Source: Flavobacteriales bacterium
Lineage (GTDB): Bacteria > Bacteroidota > Bacteroidia > NS11-12g > UBA9320
Direction of reading: 5' to 3'
Assembly (NCBI GenBank): GCA_020635455.1
Contig: JACJZT010000010.1
Location: 1-58,300, forward strand
Length of the DNA stretch: 58,300 nt
Positions 1 to 7,791 of the stretch are shown piece after piece. A program made the translations under genes and the position numbers. A model generated the notes under the pieces. That model made no database searches and was not told where the DNA came from. It saw only the letters and a list, made by a program, of their open reading frames with translations. Each line of letters starts with the position of its first letter. The stretch's first letter is position 1.

Positions 1-3
1 AAC

Positions 4-56
4 TTGTTTCAGAATCCCTATCCCTTTTCCCTTCACTCTGATTTTGTTTCAGAATC
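4..56. repeat. Short direct repeat in AT-rich leader
   Basis: The 13-mer TTGTTTCAGAATC occurs at 4-16 and again at 44-56, a 40-base period with pyrimidine-rich sequence between. It lies upstream of the dprA start at 225. The window edge cuts the context, so the array could extend to the left. No gene is visible in 1-224, although the dprA frame stays open back to a TTG at 93. Confidence 0.5.
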
Positions 57-224
57 TAACTCATTTTCACCAAAGGTCTCCTTTGGAATGCTTTGACAGA
101 CGAAATCTCAACAAGCCATATACTTATTGGCTTTATAAACTATGAAATAAAATATTTCATCTTGTTCATATTGTCTGCGTTTCATGCACCATTTACAGGA
201 AAGGTATATCCTAAATTTGCCCAC

Positions 225-1319
225 ATGGAATTGTTCTGGCAAATAGCATTGACAAAGGTAGATGGTGTAGGCCCCATAGTTGCCAAAAAACTTCTGCAGC
301 ACTGCGGAAGTGCAAGCCATGTTTTTAAAGCCGGAAAAGGAAAACTTCTAAAGATCCCTGAAGTTGGGAACTATACTGCAAATTCAATACAGAATTTTAA
401 CGATTTCAAAAAAATTGAAGAAGAGATCAGGTTCATTGAAGATCAAAAGATCCGGATCTATTTTTACGCTGATAAAGAATATCCATTCCGATTAAAAAAC
501 AATGAAGATTGTCCCATTTTGCTTTACCAGAGAGGCGATTGTGATCTTAACTCCGACAAGATCCTCGGTATTGTTGGCACCCGGAAACCTACCGAATATG
601 GACTCATGTTCTGTGAAAAATTACTGTCACAACTTAAAGGACATGGTATTACTACGGTAAGCGGAATGGCTTATGGAATTGATGTATGTGCACATAAGCA
701 TTCCTTAATGAACCAAATTCCAACCATAGGGGTTTTTGCTCACGGACTTGACAGGGTCTACCCTTCCCTGCATAGAAAATACGTTGATCGGATACTGGAG
801 AACAAGGGTGGATTTGTGACCGAGTTTTTGTCCGGGACCAATCCGGAAAGAGAAAATTTCCCAAAACGAAACCGTATTGTAGCCGGGCTTTGTGACGCTT
901 TGATCGTAATTGAAACCGCCAAACGAGGAGGCTCAATGATAACTTCCGAACTGGCCTGGCAATACGACCGATGTTTATTTGCCGTTCCGGGAAGATATAA
1001 TGACCCTAAATCGGAAGGTTGTAATTTTTTGATCAAGACCAACAGGGCATCTTTGCTCGAGCAGCCTGAAGATTTGCTGAAATCGATGTTGTGGAATAAA
1101 ACAGATACAAACAAACTTTTCCAGAAAACTCTTCCCATTGATCTACCACCCGAAGTACAGTTGATCCTTCAACTTTTTGAAAAAAATAAGGTTTACGAAA
1201 TTGATGCCCTGATGAAAGATTCTGAATTGTCGGGCAGTAAAATTGCCTTAAGTTTGCTGGATCTCGAATTCAGAGGCCATATAAGAACACTGCCGGGTAA
1301 AAGATATCAACGGATTTAA
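225..1319 (+). CDS. dprA: DNA processing protein DprA/Smf
   Basis: DprA binds incoming single-stranded DNA during natural transformation and loads RecA onto it in the cytoplasm. The product is 364 residues, normal for the family. An N-terminal helix-hairpin-helix-like segment (VDGVGPIVAKKLL) is followed by the Rossmann-like DprA domain with GTRKPTEYG, SGMAYGID and KRNRIVAG motifs, then a small C-terminal winged-helix-like region (roughly the last 65 residues). The frame is open back to a TTG at 93, but the ATG at 225 gives the usual short N-terminus, so I choose it. The stop at 1317-1319 abuts the ATG of the queA paralogue at 1320, which suggests co-transcription. The family call is firm; whether this organism is competent cannot be seen. 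Confidence 0.93.
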   Translation: MELFWQIALTKVDGVGPIVAKKLLQHCGSASHVFKAGKGKLLKIPEVGNYTANSIQNFNDFKKIEEEIRFIEDQKIRIYFYADKEYPFRLKNNEDCPILLYQRGDCDLNSDKILGIVGTRKPTEYGLMFCEKLLSQLKGHGITTVSGMAYGIDVCAHKHSLMNQIPTIGVFAHGLDRVYPSLHRKYVDRILENKGGFVTEFLSGTNPERENFPKRNRIVAGLCDALIVIETAKRGGSMITSELAWQYDRCLFAVPGRYNDPKSEGCNFLIKTNRASLLEQPEDLLKSMLWNKTDTNKLFQKTLPIDLPPEVQLILQLFEKNKVYEIDALMKDSELSGSKIALSLLDLEFRGHIRTLPGKRYQRI

Positions 1320-2531
1320 ATGAACATTGATCACATACGACTTGAAGACTATTCTTATGATCTGCCTGAGGAATATATCGCACAGAAACCATTGCCCAAC
1401 AGGGATGAATCTAAAATGCTGGTCTATCGTTCAGGAACAATAAAACACACACATTTTAATAATTTAAAAAATGAATTAAAGGAAGAAGACCTTCTGATAC
1501 TTAATAATGCGAAGGTTCTTCCTGCCAGAATGCATTTTTTCAGGCAAAGCGGAGCACGAATTGAAATTTTTCTGCTTGAACCGATCAAACCTTATCTTCA
1601 AATGGAACGAGCCTTGAGCTCTACCTCACCTGTAGAATGGAAATGCCTGATCGGCAATCTAAAAAAATGGAAATCAAACGAAATTCTGTCTGCCGAACTT
1701 ATGGATGGAAAGGAAACCTTTAAGATCTTTGCCGAACTTGTTTCTTATGACGATCAGATCGTAAGGATACGATGGGACCATCCTACCGATTTTACAAGAG
1801 TCCTTGAAACCGGAGGAAAAACACCGTTACCTCCATACATCAAAAGAGACGCCGAAAAAAAGGATGAAAATTCTTACCAAACCGTATTTGCAACCGAATC
1901 GGGTGCTGTGGCAGCTCCTACAGCAGGCTTGCATTTTTCAAGAGATCTCCTTGCAGAACTTAAAAACAAAAAAATACAATTTTCTGAGATCACACTTTTC
2001 GTAGGGGCAGGAACTTTTGCACCTGTAACGGTTGAATATATGAAAGACCACAGCATGCATCGGGAAGTATTCACAGTTCGTCTTGAGACCATACAACAAT
2101 TAAAAAAAAGTAATCGAAGGATTGCCGTAGGAACCACTTCTATCAGAACACTGGAATCGCTCTACTGGATAGGAACCAAGATTCGAAACAGGCTCAATGA
2201 CCCACTGAATATTGAGGCACTTTTTCCATACTCTCAATCAGGGCCTGAACTTAACTGGGAGGAAGCACTTGAAAGCATTGAAAACCATCTTATCTTAAAA
2301 AAATCAGATACTTTGAGAGCAAGCACCGCCTTAATGATCCTTCCCGGCTATGAATTCAGGTCGGCAGAGGGTTTGATCACAAATTTTCACTCCCCCAAAA
2401 CCACTCTCATCATGCTGGTGGCCGCATTTATTGGAAAGGACTGGAGAAGCGTATACAATGAGGCATTAAAAAACAACTACCGTTTCTTAAGTTATGGCGA
2501 CAGCAGCCTGTTGTGGAGGAACCAATCCTGA
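1320..2531 (+). CDS. S-adenosylmethionine:tRNA ribosyltransferase-isomerase paralogue (QueA-like)
   Basis: QueA transfers the ribosyl part of AdoMet to preQ1-tRNA to make epoxyqueuosine. This 403-residue copy keeps the family landmarks: NNAKVLPARM near the N-terminus, PTAGLHFS in the middle, ITNFHSPKTTLIMLV and FLSYGDSSLL at the end. It is longer than the canonical copy at 40639-41688 because of extra sequence around residues 90-125 and 280-320, and its motifs diverge more. It directly follows dprA with no gap. Because the second copy is closer to the standard length and motif set, I infer that the 40639 copy is the true QueA and this one is a paralogue of the same fold that may have a shifted role or partly redundant activity. 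Confidence 0.85.
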   Translation: MNIDHIRLEDYSYDLPEEYIAQKPLPNRDESKMLVYRSGTIKHTHFNNLKNELKEEDLLILNNAKVLPARMHFFRQSGARIEIFLLEPIKPYLQMERALSSTSPVEWKCLIGNLKKWKSNEILSAELMDGKETFKIFAELVSYDDQIVRIRWDHPTDFTRVLETGGKTPLPPYIKRDAEKKDENSYQTVFATESGAVAAPTAGLHFSRDLLAELKNKKIQFSEITLFVGAGTFAPVTVEYMKDHSMHREVFTVRLETIQQLKKSNRRIAVGTTSIRTLESLYWIGTKIRNRLNDPLNIEALFPYSQSGPELNWEEALESIENHLILKKSDTLRASTALMILPGYEFRSAEGLITNFHSPKTTLIMLVAAFIGKDWRSVYNEALKNNYRFLSYGDSSLLWRNQS

Positions 2532-2588
2532 TTCCCAATACACTATTTAATAGAGAGTTAAGGACAAGTTGATTATGCTGTTTATTGA

Positions 2589-2601
2589 ATACACTGTGTA
2601 T
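2589..2601. promoter_or_regulatory. Palindrome upstream of the kinase/lipoxygenase unit
   Basis: ATACAC-T-GTGTAT is a perfect 6+1+6 inverted repeat lying between the queA paralogue and the 2716 gene. A loop of one base is unsuitable for an RNA hairpin, so an operator for a dimeric regulator is the simpler reading. A TAnnTTTG-type -7 element (TAGATTTG) follows at 2647-2654; no good -33 box is visible at the right distance. The link to regulation is inference. Confidence 0.35.
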
Positions 2602-2646
2602 AAAACACATTAACATCAGATAAAAAAGCATATTTTCGCTATGGAA

Positions 2647-2654
2647 TAGATTTG
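2647..2654 (+). promoter_or_regulatory. Candidate Bacteroidota -7 element for the kinase/LOX operon
   Basis: TAGATTTG matches the TAnnTTTG -7 consensus of Bacteroidota sigma factors and lies 61 bases before the ATG at 2716. No TTG/TTTG is seen 18-21 bases upstream, so it is a half-supported promoter. The octamer occurs by chance fairly often in AT-rich DNA. Confidence 0.35.
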
Positions 2655-2715
2655 TATTGGTTTCCCTACAAAACAGGCAGATCTTTATTGAATTTTGTTC
2701 GGTTAACTATCTGTA

Positions 2716-5700
2716 ATGAGCAGCACCACTTATGAATACAAAGATGAACTCATTTATGAGAGCATAAAAACGCGTGTTTATAAGAGGGTTTTACCCGACG
2801 ATACCCTGCAGATCGTAAAGGTGCTGAATATTGAATTTCCAACTATTTATGAAGTAAAGAACTTTTATAACGAATACAATATTCTCAAACATCTTCCCAT
2901 TATCGGAGTTCGAAAAGTGATCTCTAAAGGCAGGTACGAAGGCTATCACTCACTGGTATTTGAATATTGTGAAGGTTCTACACTGTCGGAAGTTTTTAAG
3001 AATAAGCAAAAAGACATAGAAGATTTCCTGCACATAGCCATTGCCATTTGCAAGCGTCTGGGTGAAGTACATCAGCTTAATGTAATCCACAAGGACCTGA
3101 ATCCAAACAACATTCTGGTTGATTTGCATGCCAAAGACATAACATTGATCGATTTCAGTTTTGCCACACGAATCGATGCCACACAGTCATTTGTTGGAAA
3201 TCCTGCAATGCTTAATGGTCATTTATCGTACATTTCACCGGAACAAACCGGCAGAATGAACCGAATTGTGGATCACCGCTCGGATCTGTACTCTGTAGGT
3301 GTGTGTTTTTATGAAATGCTAACCGGAATATTACCCTTTACAGGTGAAGATGCATTGGCTACCATTCACACGCATATTGCATATAAACCAACCGAACCTC
3401 ATAATGTTAATCCGATAGTTCCACAGCAGATTAGCAATATGGTAATGAAATTGCTGAATAAAAATGCGGAAGACCGGTATCAGAGTGCATTTGGAATAAT
3501 GTACGATCTTGAACATTGTTTAAGCCTTTTTCTAAAAGATAAAAACATCCCGCTCTTCAAAGAAGGCGTTAATGATATTTCCGGAAAATTTCTTGCACCT
3601 CAAAAACTATATGGAAGATCGGAAGAAATAAAAGAGTTGCTTGAATCCTTTAAGAGATGCAGTTCAGGAGAAAAAGAGCTTATACTGGTAACGGGTTATT
3701 CCGGAACCGGAAAAACAGCCCTTGTGAATGAAGTTCACAAACCACTTACGGCCAGGAAAGCATATTTTATCAATGGTAAATACGATCAGTTTCAAAGGTC
3801 GGTTCCTTATTATGCTATTTTACAGGCTTTTAACGAATTTCTTCAGATCATTCTTACTGAAAACGAAGAAAAGCTTCAAAGGATTTCTGAGCTGATTCAA
3901 AATGCGGTTAAAGATGAAGGAAAGGTTCTCACCAATGTGTTACCGGACCTTAAACTTCTGATCGGAGAACAGAAAGAAATACCGGAAGTTGGTGGTAACG
4001 AAGCCCACGCCCGTTTCAATTATATTTTTACCAAGTTTATCGACGCGATCTGTACCTTCGATCACCCTCTGGTAATTTTTATCGATGATCTTCAATGGGC
4101 GGATTCTGCCTCACTTGAGCTTCTTGAAGCCATGATGACTCAGAATAACGGCGGATATCTGATGTTCATCGGTGCCTATCGCGACAATGAGGTAACCGAT
4201 GCCCACCCATTAATAAAAACCATAGATGACATTAAGAGATCCGAAGTAAAGGTTCAGAACATTCATATTGGTAATTTAAAAAAGGAACATGTACATGAAC
4301 TGATCTGTGATGCGACCGAAAGTGAAACCGACGACACCAGGGAACTTACGGATCTGATCTATTCAAAGACTTCCGGAAACGCTTTTTTTACAACCAAGTT
4401 CCTCAAAACATTTGCGGATGAAGGTGATCTGTATTATGATTTTAAGACGAGAAAATGGAAATGGGACCTGAAAGAGTTGCTAAAACAGAACATTAGTGAA
4501 AATGTAGTTGAATTTCTTTCAACACGTATAAAGTTGATGGACATGGATACCATTGACGTATTGAAAACATCTTCGTGTATCGGAAATATCTTTGACATCA
4601 GGACGCTTGCAGTGATTAATGATCAAACAGAAGAACAAACCAGAGAAACCCTGTTCAATGCACTCAGGGAAGGACTGTTGTTTGAGATCAATGAAACAAA
4701 ACTGAAATTTGCACACGACCGAATTCAACAAGCCGTTGATTCATTGCTTTTTGATGAAGACCGCGATGCATTGCATTATCGCATCGGTGAAACACTTCTT
4801 GCACATGATCCGGAAGATATCAAGGAAAAGGAGATCTTCGAAATTGTAAACCATCTCAATATCGGCAGAAAGCTCATTCATCAGAAACATAAAAAAACAG
4901 AACTTTCCGAATTGAATTTGAAAGCCGGTAAAAAGGCAAAGATCAATTCGGCTTTTAAGACCTCTTCGGAATATTTTACAACCGGGATCGAACTTTTGCC
5001 GGCAGATGGCTGGGAAAATCATTATAAATTATGTCTTGATCTGCATTCAGAGGCCTGCGAATCTCATTACCTTAACGGAGAATTTGAAAAGATGGAATAT
5101 TATTTTGAGCAGGTTAATAAACATGCAAAAAATAATACTGAAAAACTCAAATGTTATGAATCCAGGATCCTTGCTTTTAAAGCCCAGAACAAGTTAAATG
5201 AAGCCATTGATACCGGCTTAAGCATCCTTTCACAATTAGGCGAAAAGCTTCCTTCGCAACCCAATACCCTTCATGTTTTCGGAGGATTGATCGCATTAAT
5301 GATCAAACTCAGGAGTAAGAGCATGGAAGATCTGCTTGAACTGCCTGAAATGACCGACCCTGTCAAAATATCGGCGATGAGAATAATAGCTGATATTACG
5401 TCTTCGGTTTACTGGGCCAGACCGAATTTATTGCCCTTAATTGTTTTTAAAATGATGAACATCAGTATGAAATATGGAAACAATGCCGTTTCCTGTTTTG
5501 CATACGGTTCGTTCGGGGTAATTCTTTGTGGTGTTTTAGGGCAAATGAAAAAAGGGAACGAGTTTGCCAAACTCTCTTTAAAGTTGCTGGAAAAACTGGA
5601 TGCCAAAGAATGGAAAGCCCAGATATATGTGGCACCTTATGCCCTTACTCTTCACTGGCGAAATCATGTGGATGTTACGCTTAAACCTCTCAGAGATTCT

Positions 5701-7788
5701 TATCACATCGGTCTTGAAACCGGACTAATAGAATTTGCCTGTGTCAACACAAACATATACTGCATTCATTCCTTTTTAAGCGGGAAAGAACTTAAGCGAC
5801 TTGAAAAGGAAACAAAGTCGTATAGCGACAGTTACCAACAAATGAATCAGTCGACCAATTTTAATTATAATGAAGTATACAGGCAAGCCATGTTAAACTT
5901 CATGAACAAAAGTGAAGATCCGTTGAAACTCAGTGGTGAAGCATTTAATGAAGATTCCATGCTTGCTCAGAATCAGGAAAGGGACGATAAAACCGGTACT
6001 TTTTTTATCCATTTTCTGAAACTGATGTTGAATTATTATTTCGGAAAATTTGAAGAAGCACTGGATCAGGCAGGTAAAGCAAGAAAATTGCTGGATGCGG
6101 TTCTTGCAAAATTTGAAATACCCAATCATCATTTTTATGAATCTCTTGCAGCCCTGTCCATGGCCGAATTAAGACCCGGCTCCCGAAGAAAGTACCTTAA
6201 AATTTCTTCCAAAGGACAAAAAGCTCTCAAAAAATGGGCGAAAGACTCACCGGATAACTTTTTACACAAATACTATCTTATCGAAGCTGAGAGACTCCGC
6301 ATTAAAGGAAAACCGGAGAAAGCAGCTATAATGTACCAGTTTTCAATTGAACGTTCCTCAAAGAATGGCTTTACACATGAAGAGGCCCTGGCCTATGAAC
6401 TTGCCGGCAGGTTCTATTCATCACTAAACATCAAAGGTCTGGCTGATTATTATTTAAAATCAGCTTATAATACTTACCGGGAATGGGGAGCTGAAGCAAA
6501 ACTAAACACACTCTCCGGAGAATTCACTTCTATTCTGTCTTCGATCAGAGGGCAAATCAGCATGTCTACCATGACACCCGAAAAACTGAATTACCTTTCG
6601 AGGGAAGATCTGGACCTGATGACCTTTATCAAGTCGGCCAATACAGTTTCGTCTGAAGTGGTTCTGCCCCAATTATTATCCATTTTACTCAAGCTCGTAA
6701 ATGAAAATGCAGGGGCGCAAAAGGGTGTGCTTATGTTGTTTGACAATGAAGAGTTATTTGTTGAAGCATTTTCGGATCAGGTTAGCAATCAAACCAGCGT
6801 AATGCAACACATTTCTCCTTTTGGAATAGACATTCTGGCGGAAAGTGTACTAAAATACTGCATCCGAACAAGGGAAAATGTTGTTATAAATGATGCCTTG
6901 AACGACCGGCAATTCATGAACGATGAGTATGTGCAAAAACTCCAGATACATTCGGTTATGTGTCTTCCCATTATCAATCAGGGAAAATTTACCGGCATCA
7001 TTTATCTCGAAAATGCCGATTCTATCGGAGCGTTTACCGGCGACCGGGTACTGTTGCTAACACTATTATCTTCTCAAATAGCCATTTCCATTGAGAACGC
7101 TCTGTTATACAATCAACTTGAGAACAAAGTAATTATACGAACTCAGGAACTCTCTAATGAAAAACTTAAATCGGATGAATTGTTGTACAACATCTTACCC
7201 TATGAAACGGCACAGGACATTAAAATGCACGGATCTTCCGAACCTATGTTTTATAAAAGTGTATCCGTGTTATTTACCGATTTCAAAGACTTTACTACCA
7301 AAGCAACCAGTTTAAGTCCGAAAGAACTCGTTGAAGAACTTAACGAATGTTTTATCGCCTTTGATGAGATCATTGAGAGGAACGGAATCGAAAAGATAAA
7401 GACCATAGGAGACGCATATATGGCAGCCGGCGGAGTTCCTGTACCTTCTACAGCGCATGCCGTGCGTACGGTAAAAGCTGCCATTGAGATCAGGGATTTT
7501 ATCATAGATCGTCGGAAGAAAAAAGAGGGACTGGGTTTTGAAATGAGAATAGGGATCCATTCCGGACCTGTGATATCGGGCATTGTAGGCAAAAAGAAAT
7601 TTCAATACGATATCTGGGGAGATACGGTGAATATAGCTGCAAGGATGGAGCAGAACAGTGAGCCGGACAAAATAAACTTGTCAGAATCTACTTATTTACT
7701 GGTAAAAGATCAGTTTGAAATTAAATACCGTGGCGAAATTGAGGCCAAGGGAAAAGGGAAAATGAAAATGTATTTTGTAGAATCTTAG
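2716..7788 (+). CDS. Kinase / AAA ATPase / TPR / GAF / adenylate cyclase signalling protein
   Basis: A 1690-residue multidomain cytoplasmic signal protein. Residues 1-270 form a Ser/Thr-kinase-like domain: K35, catalytic HKD at 125-127 with N132, and DFS at 146-148 in place of DFG; no glycine-rich loop is recognisable. An AAA/PknK-like ATPase follows, with Walker A GYSGTGKT (327-334) and Walker B FIDDLQWAD (to 463). A long helical, TPR-like region spans about 700-1280, a GAF domain about 1315-1470, and a class III cyclase about 1500-1690. The cyclase has both metal Asp (D1522, D1566), the ATP-specifying pair K1562 and D1632, and N1639/R1643 for the transition state, so the predicted product is cAMP. 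It ends 3 nt before the lipoxygenase gene, which implies shared expression. The ligand sensed by the GAF domain is unknown, and kinase activity is uncertain because of DFS. Confidence 0.9.
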   Translation: MSSTTYEYKDELIYESIKTRVYKRVLPDDTLQIVKVLNIEFPTIYEVKNFYNEYNILKHLPIIGVRKVISKGRYEGYHSLVFEYCEGSTLSEVFKNKQKDIEDFLHIAIAICKRLGEVHQLNVIHKDLNPNNILVDLHAKDITLIDFSFATRIDATQSFVGNPAMLNGHLSYISPEQTGRMNRIVDHRSDLYSVGVCFYEMLTGILPFTGEDALATIHTHIAYKPTEPHNVNPIVPQQISNMVMKLLNKNAEDRYQSAFGIMYDLEHCLSLFLKDKNIPLFKEGVNDISGKFLAPQKLYGRSEEIKELLESFKRCSSGEKELILVTGYSGTGKTALVNEVHKPLTARKAYFINGKYDQFQRSVPYYAILQAFNEFLQIILTENEEKLQRISELIQNAVKDEGKVLTNVLPDLKLLIGEQKEIPEVGGNEAHARFNYIFTKFIDAICTFDHPLVIFIDDLQWADSASLELLEAMMTQNNGGYLMFIGAYRDNEVTDAHPLIKTIDDIKRSEVKVQNIHIGNLKKEHVHELICDATESETDDTRELTDLIYSKTSGNAFFTTKFLKTFADEGDLYYDFKTRKWKWDLKELLKQNISENVVEFLSTRIKLMDMDTIDVLKTSSCIGNIFDIRTLAVINDQTEEQTRETLFNALREGLLFEINETKLKFAHDRIQQAVDSLLFDEDRDALHYRIGETLLAHDPEDIKEKEIFEIVNHLNIGRKLIHQKHKKTELSELNLKAGKKAKINSAFKTSSEYFTTGIELLPADGWENHYKLCLDLHSEACESHYLNGEFEKMEYYFEQVNKHAKNNTEKLKCYESRILAFKAQNKLNEAIDTGLSILSQLGEKLPSQPNTLHVFGGLIALMIKLRSKSMEDLLELPEMTDPVKISAMRIIADITSSVYWARPNLLPLIVFKMMNISMKYGNNAVSCFAYGSFGVILCGVLGQMKKGNEFAKLSLKLLEKLDAKEWKAQIYVAPYALTLHWRNHVDVTLKPLRDSYHIGLETGLIEFACVNTNIYCIHSFLSGKELKRLEKETKSYSDSYQQMNQSTNFNYNEVYRQAMLNFMNKSEDPLKLSGEAFNEDSMLAQNQERDDKTGTFFIHFLKLMLNYYFGKFEEALDQAGKARKLLDAVLAKFEIPNHHFYESLAALSMAELRPGSRRKYLKISSKGQKALKKWAKDSPDNFLHKYYLIEAERLRIKGKPEKAAIMYQFSIERSSKNGFTHEEALAYELAGRFYSSLNIKGLADYYLKSAYNTYREWGAEAKLNTLSGEFTSILSSIRGQISMSTMTPEKLNYLSREDLDLMTFIKSANTVSSEVVLPQLLSILLKLVNENAGAQKGVLMLFDNEELFVEAFSDQVSNQTSVMQHISPFGIDILAESVLKYCIRTRENVVINDALNDRQFMNDEYVQKLQIHSVMCLPIINQGKFTGIIYLENADSIGAFTGDRVLLLTLLSSQIAISIENALLYNQLENKVIIRTQELSNEKLKSDELLYNILPYETAQDIKMHGSSEPMFYKSVSVLFTDFKDFTTKATSLSPKELVEELNECFIAFDEIIERNGIEKIKTIGDAYMAAGGVPVPSTAHAVRTVKAAIEIRDFIIDRRKKKEGLGFEMRIGIHSGPVISGIVGKKKFQYDIWGDTVNIAARMEQNSEPDKINLSESTYLLVKDQFEIKYRGEIEAKGKGKMKMYFVES

Positions 7789-7791
7789 ATC

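Noticed and set aside
93..224. N-terminal extension of dprA from a TTG at 93
   Set aside because: The 44 extra residues are hydrophobic and unlike DprA; the ATG at 225 gives the standard N-terminus.
758..1138. Minus-strand open frame of 126 codons inside dprA
   Set aside because: Antisense shadow of a firm gene; no recognisable domain or composition.
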